Below are positions 50,974-59,978 of a DNA stretch of 64,000 nt, piece by piece. The first letter of the stretch is position 1, and every line of letters starts with the position of its first letter. The notes beneath the pieces are model-generated. The model ran no database searches, was not told the origin of the DNA, and saw nothing but the letters and a program-made list of their open reading frames with translations. A program made the position numbers and the translations under genes. The DNA is from DAOUJW01 sp034422115 (lineage in GTDB: Bacteria; Chloroflexota; Dehalococcoidia; Lucifugimonadales; UBA2985). Where the stretch lies: contig DAOUJW010000026.1 of NCBI GenBank assembly GCA_034422115.1, positions 9,816-73,815 of the forward strand. The letters run 5' to 3'.

Positions 50974-51168
50974 CTACAGCTTCCTGAGTATCTCTTCCGC
51001 CACGTGCTCCCTGCCCCGGGGCACCATCACGCGGAAGGGCACACGCTCTCCCCAGGAGAGGATGTCGCCCTCCGGCAGGAGATGAGTCGGCAGGCCCTCC
51101 CCTTCCAGTATCTCCTTCCACATCTCGGCAATCATAAGGTTTGGCGCTTTCTTGAAATCGACCCACAT
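50974..51168 (-). CDS. small DUF2007-like protein inside the nuo operon
   Basis: 64 aa: MWVDFKKAPNLMIAEMWKEI, LEGEGLPTHLLPEGD, PFRVMVPRGREHVAEEIL. The pattern of a short beta-alpha unit with a C-terminal helix recalls DUF2007 (putative signal-transducing protein), recalled without a search. It sits between nuoK and nuoL in the same orientation, 6 nt after the nuoK stop, so it should be made with complex I. Confidence 0.7.
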   Translation of the reverse strand: MWVDFKKAPNLMIAEMWKEILEGEGLPTHLLPEGDILSWGERVPFRVMVPRGREHVAEEILRKL

Positions 51169-51174
51169 GGCTTG

Positions 51175-51570
51175 CTAACCCCTCATCAGATTGGCGCGTG
51201 TGACGTCCACGGTCTCCCGGTTGCGGTAGAGAGCGATGACTATGCCAAGGCCCAGGGCAACCTCCGCGGCCGCAACGGTGATGATGAAAATGGCGAATAT
51301 CTGGCCGGTGAGCAGGGTGCTCAGCACCGTCTCGCCGAGGGTCATGGCCCCGCCGTAGGCGCTGGCTATCTCCGTCTCCGCGCCCACGGGGTCCACGGCG
51401 ATGCCGCGGGGCGCCACGTAGCGCGCAAAGGCTATCGCGGCTATGTTGACCGCGTTGAACATAAGCTCAATGGACATGAGCACGGCGATGACGTTCCTCT
51501 TGGCCAGAGTCCCGTAAAGGCCAATGCTGAATATGATGGCTGAGAGAATGAGGAGATTTTCGAGACTCAA
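51175..51570 (-). CDS. nuoK: NADH-quinone oxidoreductase subunit K
   Basis: 131 aa, three TM helices. TLAKRNVIAVLMSIELMFNAVN contains the conserved Glu in TM2; GQIFAIFIITVAAAEVALGL carries the TM3 Glu. Slightly longer than the usual 100 aa because of an insert (GIAVDPVGAETEIASAYGG). Overlaps nuoJ by 4 nt. Confidence 0.95.
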   Translation of the reverse strand: MSLENLLILSAIIFSIGLYGTLAKRNVIAVLMSIELMFNAVNIAAIAFARYVAPRGIAVDPVGAETEIASAYGGAMTLGETVLSTLLTGQIFAIFIITVAAAEVALGLGIVIALYRNRETVDVTRANLMRG

Positions 51571-52130
51571 ACCTCGGTCTCCCTTTCCCGCACCAGGGCC
51601 AGCGCGCCAATCACCGCCGCCAGCAGCACGACCGAGGCCACCTCAAAGGGCAGCACGAACTCCCTCAGCAGGAGGCGCGCTATCACCGGCGTTGTGTTTC
51701 CGAATACGTCCCGGACGCCCTGCTCCGTGTAGCTCAAGTTTTCCGCCGGGTCTCCGGGCAGCACGTTAAGCCCCAGGCTGTCCCAGGTGTTCCAGTCCGT
51801 TGTCACCGCCACGAAGATGATGGACACCATCACCAGCGTAGCCAGTATCCTGGCCGGGTGGTCGAACCCATTGGACGGGTTGCCCTCGTGGACGTTGCGC
51901 GTCAGCATGATGGCGAAGATTATCAGAATGGATATTGCGCCGGCGTAGATGAGCACCTGCACAACCGCCAGGAACTCGGCGTTGAGCAGCACAAAGAGGC
52001 CGGCCACCACAAGGAATGAGAGCACCAGGAAAAGGGCCGCTCTGAAGAGGTCCCTCATCAGCACCACGCCCAGTGCGGAAACCACCATCACCGCGGACAT
52101 GGAGTAGAAGGCAATGTCCAGCGGAAGCAT
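51567..52130 (-). CDS. nuoJ: NADH-quinone oxidoreductase subunit J
   Basis: 187 aa, five hydrophobic helices. LFVLLNAEFLAVVQVLIYAG then AISILIIFAIML is the family signature. Membrane-arm subunit next to NuoK. Starts directly after nuoI (no gap). Confidence 0.95.
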   Translation of the reverse strand: MLPLDIAFYSMSAVMVVSALGVVLMRDLFRAALFLVLSFLVVAGLFVLLNAEFLAVVQVLIYAGAISILIIFAIMLTRNVHEGNPSNGFDHPARILATLVMVSIIFVAVTTDWNTWDSLGLNVLPGDPAENLSYTEQGVRDVFGNTTPVIARLLLREFVLPFEVASVVLLAAVIGALALVRERETEV

Positions 52131-52631
52131 CTAGCGTCCCACCTCGTCCCATGAGAGTGGCTGCCCGTTCTGGGGGTTGTACTTCTTGGACTCAAGCTGG
52201 GGGCGGAACCACGTGCTCGGCCGCTTCTCCGCCGACTTCAGCTCCTCGATGTCGATGACCAGGTCGTCCCGCCTGTACCTGCCTCGCTCAAAGCCGCTGC
52301 CCATGAACAGGGCGTCGTAGGGGCACGCCTCCACGCACAGGCCGCAGAACATGCACCGCCCTATGTCGATGTCGAACACGTCAACGTGGTAGGACTCCCC
52401 CTCCTGCATGTTGATGCCGCCGGGGTGGGTCACTATTCGAATGATGCCAAGGGGGCAGTACTTGGCGCAGCTTGCGCAGCCCGTGCACCGCTCCTCGTAC
52501 CAGGCGAACTCCTCGCCCCGGAAGCGCGGGGCCTGGGGCACCGCCTCCTCAGGGTACTGGATGGTGAATGGCTTTCTGGTCAGGTTTTTCAGGGTCACAA
52601 GAAGGCCCTTTGCAATTCCCAGTCCGTACAT
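52131..52631 (-). CDS. nuoI: NADH-quinone oxidoreductase subunit I
   Basis: 166 aa ferredoxin-like subunit holding clusters N6a and N6b: CTGCASCAKYCPLGII and CMFCGLCVEACPYDALFM give eight cysteines. It passes electrons toward NuoB. The C-terminal 40 residues are extra and charged. Confidence 0.96.
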   Translation of the reverse strand: MYGLGIAKGLLVTLKNLTRKPFTIQYPEEAVPQAPRFRGEEFAWYEERCTGCASCAKYCPLGIIRIVTHPGGINMQEGESYHVDVFDIDIGRCMFCGLCVEACPYDALFMGSGFERGRYRRDDLVIDIEELKSAEKRPSTWFRPQLESKKYNPQNGQPLSWDEVGR

Positions 52632-53840
52632 CTATCTCACCTCGCTTGCCGCGCCCATGCCGCTCCCCTGAGTGGCCGGCAGAGGGGGCCGTGTTGTCAG
52701 CTTGTCTCCCGCCAGGTGCGAGTACAGCACCAGCGCGCCCAGGGCGATTACCCAGTTGATGCCGGACATGATCCACATCTCTGCGGTCGTCGCGTCCTTC
52801 CAGATTAGCACCTGGGTTGCGGTGACAAAGAGGTTCACAATGCTCAGGGGGAAGAGGAACTTCCACGCAAAGCCCATAATCTGGTCGACGCGGAGCCTTG
52901 GGAGGGTCGCCCTTATCCACAGCAGTATGAACCAGAAGAAGCACATCTTTATGAAGAACCACAGGTGGGACGGCAGAATCGGGCCTTCCCATCCCTTCAG
53001 GAACAGGGTCGCCATTATCGCGGAGGTGCCGAAGGGGGCGATGAACTCCGCAAGCTGGAACGTGCCCCACTTCATGCCGCTGTACTCCGTGTGGAACCCG
53101 GCCACAAGCTCCGAGTCCGCCTCAACGATGTCGAAGGGCGAGCGGTTCATCTCGGCGGAGGCGGCCACGGCGAAGATGAAGAACCCCAGGGGCTGCACGA
53201 AGATGAAGGGTATCTTCTGGGCCTCAACCATATCGACGAGGGACAGGGAGCCGGCAAGCAGCAGCACGCCGACAATGGACAGCACCATCGGCACTTCGTA
53301 GCTGATAAGCTGTGCCACTCCCCGCATTGCGCCGAAGAGGGAGTACCGGTTGCCGGAGGCCCAGCCCGCCATGAACATGCCTATGGTGGGCACCGTGGTC
53401 ACGGCAATGATGAAGAGGATGCCGATGTTCAGGTTGGCAACGTAGGTGTTCTTGCCGAAGGGAATGACCGCAAAGACCAGGATTACGGGCATGATGAAGA
53501 CCAGGGGAGCCAGGTTGTAAATCCAGGGGTCTACCCCCTCCGGCCTGGTGCTCTCCTTGGTCAGCAGCTTCAGGGCATCGGCCACGGGCGTAAGGAGTCC
53601 AAAGGGCCCCCACCTGTTGGGTCCCAGCCGCGACTGTATTCGCCCGATGAGACGGCGCTCCACCCACGTGCCCAGAGTCGTCACTATCACCACCGCGTTC
53701 ACGACGATGAATACAATGAGGAACCCTGCAAGGAAGTAGGCCAGCCAGCTGGGAATGGGGGACACTCCCCAGAACGTCAGCTCGTCAAAGAACCGGTACA
53801 GGTTGCTGTAGAAGGAGTTGGCGGAGGTAATAGGTCCCAT
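52632..53840 (-). CDS. nuoH: NADH-quinone oxidoreductase subunit H
   Basis: 402 aa, eight TM helices; forms the quinone chamber. RIQSRLGPNRWGPFGLLTP and MNRSPFDIVEADSELVAGFHT are signatures, with EADSE loop acids present. Shares one base with nuoD's stop region. Confidence 0.96.
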   Translation of the reverse strand: MGPITSANSFYSNLYRFFDELTFWGVSPIPSWLAYFLAGFLIVFIVVNAVVIVTTLGTWVERRLIGRIQSRLGPNRWGPFGLLTPVADALKLLTKESTRPEGVDPWIYNLAPLVFIMPVILVFAVIPFGKNTYVANLNIGILFIIAVTTVPTIGMFMAGWASGNRYSLFGAMRGVAQLISYEVPMVLSIVGVLLLAGSLSLVDMVEAQKIPFIFVQPLGFFIFAVAASAEMNRSPFDIVEADSELVAGFHTEYSGMKWGTFQLAEFIAPFGTSAIMATLFLKGWEGPILPSHLWFFIKMCFFWFILLWIRATLPRLRVDQIMGFAWKFLFPLSIVNLFVTATQVLIWKDATTAEMWIMSGINWVIALGALVLYSHLAGDKLTTRPPLPATQGSGMGAASEVR

Positions 53841-54943
53841 TACCGGTCCACCTCACCCATGTTTATGTCCACGCTGCCGAAGGTGACGATCATGTCCGCC
53901 AGCTTCCAGCCAATCAGCATGTCCTTGAGGGCGGTCAGGTTGATGAGCGACGGGGAGCGTATCTTGCAGCGATACGGGGATATTGAGCCGTCGCTGACTA
54001 GGTAGAAGCCCAACTCACCCTTGGGCGCTTCCACGTGGCCGAAGGCGTCCCCCACCGGCGGCCTGATGAGCCAAGGCGCATCCGTCTTGACCGGGCCTTC
54101 CGGTATCTGCTTGGCGCACTGCTCTATGATGCGCAGAGACTGGCGCATCTCCGCAATGCGCATCAGGTAGCGGTCGTAGTTGTCCCCTACCGTGCCCACT
54201 GGCACGTCGAAGTCCACGCGGTCGTAGATCTCGTAGGGGTCGGCCTTGCGTATGTCCCAGCTTACGCCGCTGGCTCGCAGCACGGGGCCGGTCACCGAGC
54301 AGTTGATTGCCTGCTCGCCGGTCAGGATGCCGACGTTCTTGGTGCGGGTAAGCAGTATCTCGTTGCCTGTAATCAGCCTCTCGTACTCGTCTATGTAGCC
54401 GGGCATGTAGCCAAGGAAATCTCTCAGGGCCGTCCAGAACTCCGGCGGGGCGTCCTGGAAAATGCCGCCCACCCTCATGTAGCTCAGGGTGATGCGAGCG
54501 CCGCACAGCATCTCAAAGAGGTCCAGAATCTTCTCACGCTCCCTGAAGCAGTACATCAGGGGGGTTGCCAGCGCGCCCAGGTCGTTCAGGAAGAAGCCGG
54601 TAGCCACCAGGTGGCTGGAGACGCGCTGAAGCTCGGCGGCAATGACCCGCAGGTACATGGCCCGCTCCGGCGGTTCAATGCCGGACAGCTTCTCCGCCGC
54701 CAGCACGTAGGACAGGTTGTTGGACATGGAGGACACGTAGTCCAGGCGGTCGGTCAGGGTCACCACCTGGGCGTAGGTGCGCTCCTCCGCCAGCTTCTCC
54801 GATCCCCTGTGCAGGTAGCCGAATATCGGCTCCACGTCCAGGATGACCTCGCCGTCAAAGGTTATGCGCATCCGGAACACCCCGTGAGTGCTGGGGTGCT
54901 GCGGCCCGATGTTTATGGTGATTGGCTCTGTGCGTATCGCCAT
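53840..54943 (-). CDS. nuoD: NADH-quinone oxidoreductase subunit D
   Basis: 367 aa, 49-kDa-like subunit related to NiFe hydrogenases. INIGPQHPSTHGVFRM includes the quinone-site His; GYLHRGSEKLAEERTY follows. Separate from nuoC, which precedes it by 9 nt. Confidence 0.96.
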   Translation of the reverse strand: MAIRTEPITINIGPQHPSTHGVFRMRITFDGEVILDVEPIFGYLHRGSEKLAEERTYAQVVTLTDRLDYVSSMSNNLSYVLAAEKLSGIEPPERAMYLRVIAAELQRVSSHLVATGFFLNDLGALATPLMYCFREREKILDLFEMLCGARITLSYMRVGGIFQDAPPEFWTALRDFLGYMPGYIDEYERLITGNEILLTRTKNVGILTGEQAINCSVTGPVLRASGVSWDIRKADPYEIYDRVDFDVPVGTVGDNYDRYLMRIAEMRQSLRIIEQCAKQIPEGPVKTDAPWLIRPPVGDAFGHVEAPKGELGFYLVSDGSISPYRCKIRSPSLINLTALKDMLIGWKLADMIVTFGSVDINMGEVDR

Positions 54944-54952
54944 TTTGCCTCT

Positions 54953-55405
54953 CTACCTCGGCTCCTCCAGGTAGTCCTTCCTGTGAGGGTGGCCCGGGAA
55001 GCCCTCCCACAGCAGCAGGCGCTTCAGGTTGTGGTGCCCCTCAAAGCGGACGCCCATCAGGTCGTACACCTCGCGCTCCTGGAAGTTCGCGCCTTCCCAT
55101 ACGTCCACCACTGAGGGCGCGGTGGGGTTCTCCCGGTCCCATATCCTGGCCTTGAGCACCATGCTGTGATTGTGGGCAATGGAAACCAGGTGGTAGACCA
55201 TCGCAAAGTGGTCGATGTAGTCGATGGCGGAGACGGCCGTCAGGAAGTCAAATCTCAGGTCGGCGTCATCCTTGAGGAAGCCGCACACGTCATGAATCGA
55301 CTCCGGCTTTACCCACAGGTCTTTGTCGTCCGACTCCTCGACCGCGTCGGGTACGGCCTGAGCCACCCGCTGCGCTATGTCGGTTCCTGCCAGAGCGGTC
55401 GTCAT
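54953..55405 (-). CDS. nuoC: NADH-quinone oxidoreductase subunit C
   Basis: 150 aa, 30-kDa-like subunit. VWEGANFQEREVYDLMGVRF and FPGHPHRKDY at the C-terminus are diagnostic. Start ATG 55405 (MTTALAGTD) is chosen over the long upstream frame that runs through nuoB. The nuoB stop is 4 nt away. Confidence 0.94.
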   Translation of the reverse strand: MTTALAGTDIAQRVAQAVPDAVEESDDKDLWVKPESIHDVCGFLKDDADLRFDFLTAVSAIDYIDHFAMVYHLVSIAHNHSMVLKARIWDRENPTAPSVVDVWEGANFQEREVYDLMGVRFEGHHNLKRLLLWEGFPGHPHRKDYLEEPR

Positions 55406-55409
55406 ATAC

Positions 55410-56054
55410 CTAGTCCTTTGACCTGTCCGCCAGGCTCTGCTTCTTGATCTTCTCGTGGAGCTGCATGATCCCGTACAGGAGAGCGTCCGGGCGCGGAGGG
55501 CAGCCGGGAACGTACACGTCCACGGGCACAATGCGGTTCACGCCGGGCACCACGCTGTAGGCCTGGTAGTAGGGGCCGCCGCTGGTGGCGCAGACGCCCA
55601 TGGAGATGACCCACTTTGGCTCCGGCATCTGGTCGTAGAGGCGGCGAATGGCGGGCGCCATCTTCCACGTCACGGTGCCGGCCACAATCATGAGGTCTGC
55701 CTGCCTGGGCGATGCGCGCATGGCCTCCATCCCGAATCGGGATATGTCGAAGCGGGACATGGCGCTGGCTATCATCTCGAAGGCGCAGCAGGCCAGGCCG
55801 AAGGTCAAGGGGAAGACGGAGGACTTGCGGCTCCAGTTGAGCAGCGCGTCGATGGAGGTGACCACCACGTCCCGGCCCAGTTCGGGAGGGACCTGGATGG
55901 AGTCAACGGCAAAGGGCCCGATGTGGGTGGCCTTCATGTCGTTGATAACCGCCCCCTCGTCCCTGTCCATATCCCATGTGGTGTCGTGGAGAGGGACGGT
56001 TATGTCCGGGGTCATCTCCACCACGGACTGGTCAAGTCTAGGTTCCTGAGTCAT
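55410..56054 (-). CDS. nuoB: NADH-quinone oxidoreductase subunit B
   Basis: 214 aa, cluster N2 subunit. FGLACCAFEMI (Cys-Cys pair), MGVCATSGGPYYQAYSVV and YVPGCPPRPDALL provide the four cysteines. An N-terminal extension of about 45 residues precedes the core (starting near PPELGRDVVVTS). It follows nuoA by 3 nt. Confidence 0.96.
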   Translation of the reverse strand: MTQEPRLDQSVVEMTPDITVPLHDTTWDMDRDEGAVINDMKATHIGPFAVDSIQVPPELGRDVVVTSIDALLNWSRKSSVFPLTFGLACCAFEMIASAMSRFDISRFGMEAMRASPRQADLMIVAGTVTWKMAPAIRRLYDQMPEPKWVISMGVCATSGGPYYQAYSVVPGVNRIVPVDVYVPGCPPRPDALLYGIMQLHEKIKKQSLADRSKD

Positions 56055-56057
56055 GGC

Positions 56058-56441
56058 CTACCTCCATTCCAGGGCCTTGTGCCTCCAGGCGTAAGCCCAG
56101 CCAACCACCAGAATGAGCACGAACACCAGCATCTCTATGAGTGCAAAGAGGCCAAGCTGGTTGAAGTGGACTGCCCAGGGATAGATGAACACCGTCTCCA
56201 CGTCGAATACCACGAAGAGAAGGGCGAACATGTAGTAGCGGAAATTGAAGCGGGGCCACCTGTCGCCTATGACGTCCATCCCGCACTCGTAGGGCAGGAG
56301 CTTGGTGGGATTGGGCTTGTTGGGGCGGATCCTGATGAAGGAAAACAGCCACGAAAGAACCAGCAGGCTGGCTGGCATAATCACCGCTATCGCAGTGAAA
56401 ATTGCTATGAGCCCATACTGGCGGAAATAGTCCTCAAGCAC
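56058..56441 (-). CDS. nuoA: NADH-quinone oxidoreductase subunit A
   Basis: 127 aa, three TM helices. KLLPYECGMDVIGDRWPRF then NFRYYMFALLFVVFDVE is the family core, including the Cys-containing loop beside the quinone site. First gene of the operon; its promoter lies in the 289-bp gap to 56730. Confidence 0.95.
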   Translation of the reverse strand: MLEDYFRQYGLIAIFTAIAVIMPASLLVLSWLFSFIRIRPNKPNPTKLLPYECGMDVIGDRWPRFNFRYYMFALLFVVFDVETVFIYPWAVHFNQLGLFALIEMLVFVLILVVGWAYAWRHKALEWR

Positions 56442-56609
56442 AGGCTTGCTCCTTACATCTCATAGACTCAGGCTAATATAGCATAGCGCCTGTGGTTTAT
56501 CAAGTGAAATTCGACACAATCGCGGGGCCTTCAATTCAACCCATCTGTACCGCTCCTGCCGGTTGCCGGCAGCTCTGTTGTTTCTTAGGAATGGCCCGAA
56601 CAAGTCTAA

Positions 56610-56677
56610 CGTCACTCCCGAGAAGTCGGGAGTCCACGCCCCGCCGCCCCTGGATTCCGGCTTTCGCCGGAATGACG
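56610..56677. repeat. family A palindromes
   Basis: CGTCACTCCCGAGAAGTCGGGAGTC (about 56610-56633) and GGATTCCGGCTTTCGCCGGAATGACG (56651-56677), facing opposite ways in the gap upstream of nuoA. Confidence 0.7.
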
Positions 56678-56730
56678 GTTGGGAAGTCCTTGAACGAGAT
56701 GTTCGTTCTTGCTACTTGCTCAGGGGTTTC

Positions 56731-57051
56731 TTAGCCCCCTGGCGGCCGGTAGGTCACACTGCGCCGAGTTGCCTCGTCTACCGTCTCGGGCGTGACCAGA
56801 ACCGTAGCCTTGAAGCTGATCGCGCCGGCGGACGACACCACCATTGACGCGGCCACCGCCGAGGCGTCGTCAGGCAGGTCCACAATCATATACAGGTCAT
56901 CGGCGCCAAAGGCGTAGTAAAAGGCCTCCAGCGTCCCGCCCAAGTCAGCAAACATTCGCTCGAACATTGCGCGGCGGCCTGTACCGCCCTCGCGCTGTAA
57001 CCCGGCCAGGCCCTCAGGGGTGTAGTCTGCTTGGAACAAGTACTTTGCCAT
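56731..57051 (-). CDS. GYD-domain protein
   Basis: 106 aa. MAKYLFQADYTPEGLAGLQR and AFYYAFGADDLYMIVDLPDD are the GYD pattern (here GADDLY); ferredoxin-like small fold with unknown role, often near catabolic genes. ATG 57051 is preceded by AGGGAGAAC; the longer upstream frame is not conserved. Confidence 0.85.
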   Translation of the reverse strand: MAKYLFQADYTPEGLAGLQREGGTGRRAMFERMFADLGGTLEAFYYAFGADDLYMIVDLPDDASAVAASMVVSSAGAISFKATVLVTPETVDEATRRSVTYRPPGG

Positions 57052-57177
57052 TGTTGTTCTCCCTATGGTGATGGCTGGAGTATAGCAGAGGATGCGGACA
57101 CGGCTCAACGGAGCGTTCAGGGCGGTATTCTCAGGGCCTGTTGGTAATGGCAACTCCCGAAGTAAACTCCGCCTCTT

Positions 57178-57307
57178 GCCCGCTCACGGTGAGCCTGTCG
57201 AACCATTTGAGCGGGCATACAACAGCCGTGAGGCCCCCGCTCACACCCTTCGACAGGCTCAGGGTGAGCGGGAACCGAGGTGTATCAGTAAATGTCCGTT
57301 GTGGCTA
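57178..57307. repeat. composite family B repeat, copy 1
   Basis: Two family B palindromes (57178-57215 and 57236-57272) joined by GGGCATACAACAGCC and followed by GCGGGAACCGAGGTGTATCA. The same order of parts recurs at 60528-60677. The rest of the 432-bp gap (57052-57483) shows only the promoter region of the S41 protease. Confidence 0.75.
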
Positions 57308-57483
57308 GGAGGAATACCTCCAGCGCCTTAGAGTGTCGGCCAGAGAGTTAGCCTGACCCGTTGCGAAAGGCTACAACAATGGGATGGGAGTCTGTTGGTT
57401 CCTGTCAGGCTTACGGCCTCTTGCACGGGAACGCCCCGCGCTTGATGTGGTAAGATTGATGTATAGCCCTGCGGCGGCTTGCC

Positions 57484-58791
57484 ATGACTCCAAAAACAGC
57501 TAGAATAACCGCTTCCCTGCTCTTCCTGTCTCTGGCATTGGTCGTCGCGCTCGCGGCCTGCCGCTCCGCGGCCCCGGACGAACCCGCGCCGGCACCTCCC
57601 GCCGATATCAGCGACGTTGTGGACGTCTGGCAGAGGTTGTCCACGTCGGTGCCCGCAGCCAAAGAAATCCCCATCGTCGAGGTCTGGAACAGCCTGTCCG
57701 AGCAGTACGTGCAGAGGGAAACAATTGAGGCGTCGGCCCTTGGCGCGGCGGCCATTCAGGCTATGCTGGACGCCGAGAGAGAGGGCGTTGTCGCGCTTGA
57801 CCCGGTCTCTCTCAGCGGGGTTGCCATAGAGGCAATGCTGGAAGTTGTGGACGACCCGTATACCGTCTACCTGGACCCGGAGCAGTACGAGCACTACCTG
57901 GAGAGCAACAGGGGGGAGTTCGAGGGCATTGGCGCCCGCGTTGACCTAATCGATGGCCGGCTCACCGTGGTGTCGCCCATCTCCGGCACACCCGCCGAGA
58001 GAGCCGGGCTGATGGCGGGCGACGTTATAATAGAGGTGGACGGCGCCAGCACTGAGGGTTGGAGCCTGGTGGAGTCCGTTTCCCGCGTCAGAGGCCCCAA
58101 GGGCACCTCCGTGAAGCTCCTGGTGGAGCGCAGGAACACCCCGGAGCCCACCACCATAGAGGTCGTGCGGGACGCCATCAAAATAGATAGCGTCCAGTGG
58201 GAGATGCTGCCCGGCGGCGTTGCCCATCTCAGGATCACAACCTTTGCCCTGAATACGGATGAGGCCTTCACCGAAGCGCTGGAGGAGCTGAAGGAGCGGG
58301 ACGTGCAGGCGATAGCCCTTGACCTGCGGAACAACCCCGGCGGCTCCCTGGAGACGACCATCAACGTAGCCAGCGAGTTCCTGGACGGTGAGCTTGTCCT
58401 GTACCTGGTGCATGGCAACGGCGACAGGCACGACTTCACGGCGAAGGAGGGCGGCCTTGCGCTGGACATCCCGGTGGTCGTGATTGTGAACCGTCGCAGC
58501 GCCAGTGGCAGCGAGGTGCTGGCGGCGGCCCTTCAGGACCGGGACCGGGCTACCCTCGTTGGGACCACCACCTTTGGCAAGGGCAGCGCGAACCTGGCCA
58601 AGTCCCTGAGCGACGGCTCCGGGTTGTACTTCACCACCGGACGCTGGTACTCTCCCAACGGACGCCTTATAGAAGGAGAGGGCCTGGCCCCCGACATCGT
58701 GGAAATTGACGGGCCGGACGGCCACGAGGACCCGCAGCTGGAGAAGGCCCTGGAGCAGCTTGCGGTTATCGAAGGGGCAGCGGCTCGCTGA
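57484..58791 (+). CDS. S41 carboxy-terminal processing protease, lipoprotein
   Basis: 435 aa. Signal peptide with lipobox LAAC (Cys near 26), then a Pro/Ala linker. A PDZ domain (about 135-225; VVSPISGTPAERAGLMAGDV) precedes the catalytic core: DLRNNPGGSLETTINVA, the nucleophile serine in RRSASGSEVLAAAL and the lysine in GTTTFGKGSANL (Ser-Lys dyad). It probably trims or degrades exported proteins at the outer face of the membrane. Followed by smpB 23 nt later. Confidence 0.95.
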   Translation: MTPKTARITASLLFLSLALVVALAACRSAAPDEPAPAPPADISDVVDVWQRLSTSVPAAKEIPIVEVWNSLSEQYVQRETIEASALGAAAIQAMLDAEREGVVALDPVSLSGVAIEAMLEVVDDPYTVYLDPEQYEHYLESNRGEFEGIGARVDLIDGRLTVVSPISGTPAERAGLMAGDVIIEVDGASTEGWSLVESVSRVRGPKGTSVKLLVERRNTPEPTTIEVVRDAIKIDSVQWEMLPGGVAHLRITTFALNTDEAFTEALEELKERDVQAIALDLRNNPGGSLETTINVASEFLDGELVLYLVHGNGDRHDFTAKEGGLALDIPVVVIVNRRSASGSEVLAAALQDRDRATLVGTTTFGKGSANLAKSLSDGSGLYFTTGRWYSPNGRLIEGEGLAPDIVEIDGPDGHEDPQLEKALEQLAVIEGAAAR

Positions 58792-58814
58792 GGCCTCTGG
58801 AGCCACCAAATACT

Positions 58815-59324
58815 ATGGCAGCAAAACGCTCGAAGAAAACGAATACGACGAAGGCCAAGGCCAAGGACCCGTTCCGGCCGGTCACCGTAAACCGGCGCGC
58901 CTACCACGACTACGACATCCTGGAGACGGTGGAGGCGGGCCTTGTGCTCACCGGCACGGAGATCAAGTCCATCCGGGACGGCCGCGTCAATATTCAGCAG
59001 GCCTTCGCGCGGGCGGACGGCGGCGAGATGTGGCTGCACAACGCCCACATTGCCCACTACGCCCAGGGCAATATCCACAACCACGAGCCGACGCGCGCCC
59101 GGAAGCTCCTGCTGCACAGGGGCCAGATCAGGGAGCTTGCAGACGCCACGGCGCAGAAGGGCCTCACCCTGGTGCCCCTCCGGGTGTACATCAAAGACCA
59201 CGTGGCCAAGGTGGCCCTGGGCCTGGCGCGGGGCCGCAGGCTGTACGACAAGCGCAAGGCCATGATAGACCGCGACCAGGACCGGGAAATTGGCCGCGCC
59301 ATGCGCGAGGCATCCAGGGGGTAG
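58815..59324 (+). CDS. smpB: SsrA-binding protein SmpB
   Basis: 169 aa, RNA-binding beta barrel needed for trans-translation. YHDYDILETVEAGLVLTGTE, IKSIRDGRVNIQQAF, and the C-terminal tail with KVALGLARGRRLYDKRKA. The tmRNA gene follows 152 bp downstream on the same strand. Confidence 0.96.
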   Translation: MAAKRSKKTNTTKAKAKDPFRPVTVNRRAYHDYDILETVEAGLVLTGTEIKSIRDGRVNIQQAFARADGGEMWLHNAHIAHYAQGNIHNHEPTRARKLLLHRGQIRELADATAQKGLTLVPLRVYIKDHVAKVALGLARGRRLYDKRKAMIDRDQDREIGRAMREASRG

Positions 59325-59385
59325 CCGTTGTGATATAATATCCGTTAGGAAACCTCAGAATAAGTTAAAGGGCGATCCTCAATCT

Positions 59386-59453
59386 CGTCATTCCCGCGAA
59401 AGCGGGAATCTAAAGGTGAGGGGCCGGAGGTTCCTGCTTTCGCAGGAACGACG
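59386..59453. repeat. family A pair between smpB and ssrA
   Basis: CGTCATTCCCGCGAAAGCGGGAATC (59386-59410) and GGTTCCTGCTTTCGCAGGAACGACG (59428-59453) in inverted orientation. Confidence 0.75.
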
Positions 59454-59476
59454 TATTTCAGAGGTTTCTTGAATAT

Positions 59477-59830
59477 GGGGACGCGTGGTTTCGACAGGGG
59501 GTGACTTCGCAGGATTGCAGGCCGAGGTGTCGTCTACCTCGTTAAACAGGCGGCAAGAAAGTAACTGGCGAGAAAAAGCTCGCACTGGCTGCCTAAGTAG
59601 CAGTCACGTCCATCCCCTCCTCTCCTCGAAGGCGGGACATGGGCGCCATTAAGTCGAGGTGCTGCTCCTTCCAACACCGATAGGGAGGAACCAAGATCTA
59701 TCGGCTGGTTCCCAAGGGACCTGCGCCGGTAGGGGCCCTGGGAGCGAGAAGCAAATACCGGATAAGCCTGTAGTACATTCTAGCGGAGAGCTCTTTGGAC
59801 GGGGAGTTCGACTCTCCCCCGTCTCCACCA
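59477..59830 (+). ncRNA. ssrA: transfer-messenger RNA (tmRNA)
   Basis: 354 nt. Ends GGGGACG and CGTCTCC-A-CCA form the acceptor stem; TTCGAC near the 5' end and the T-arm GGGAGTTCGACTCTCCC near the 3' end are diagnostic. The tag reading frame encodes GKKVTGEKKLALAA, possibly with one more Gly in front, ending in TAA 59594-59596. It rescues stalled ribosomes with SmpB, encoded just upstream. Pseudoknot regions follow the tag (GATAGGGAGGAACC..., CCCTGGGAGC). CCA is encoded. Confidence 0.95.
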
Positions 59831-59841
59831 AATCTGACCAT

Positions 59842-59945
59842 CGTCATTCCTGTGCAGGCAGGAATCCAGGGGTGGCGTTGGGACTGGGATAGACCCCTGC
59901 CTTCGCAGGGGTGGTCTGAGTGTTATTCCCGCGAAGGCGGGAATC
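59842..59945. repeat. family A copies after ssrA
   Basis: CGTCATTCCTGTGCAGGCAGGAATCC at 59842-59868, ACCCCTGCCTTCGCAGGGGT in the middle, and TTATTCCCGCGAAGGCGGGAATCC ending at 59945. They separate the tmRNA from the DinB-like gene. Confidence 0.7.
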
Positions 59946-59978
59946 CAGCTATATCTCTATATCTAAGGAGGCCGTATC

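Noticed and set aside
49106..51085. 659-codon open frame on the plus strand across nuoL
   Set aside because: Antisense to nuoL with low-complexity His/Arg/Gly/Val composition, a known effect of high-GC third positions.
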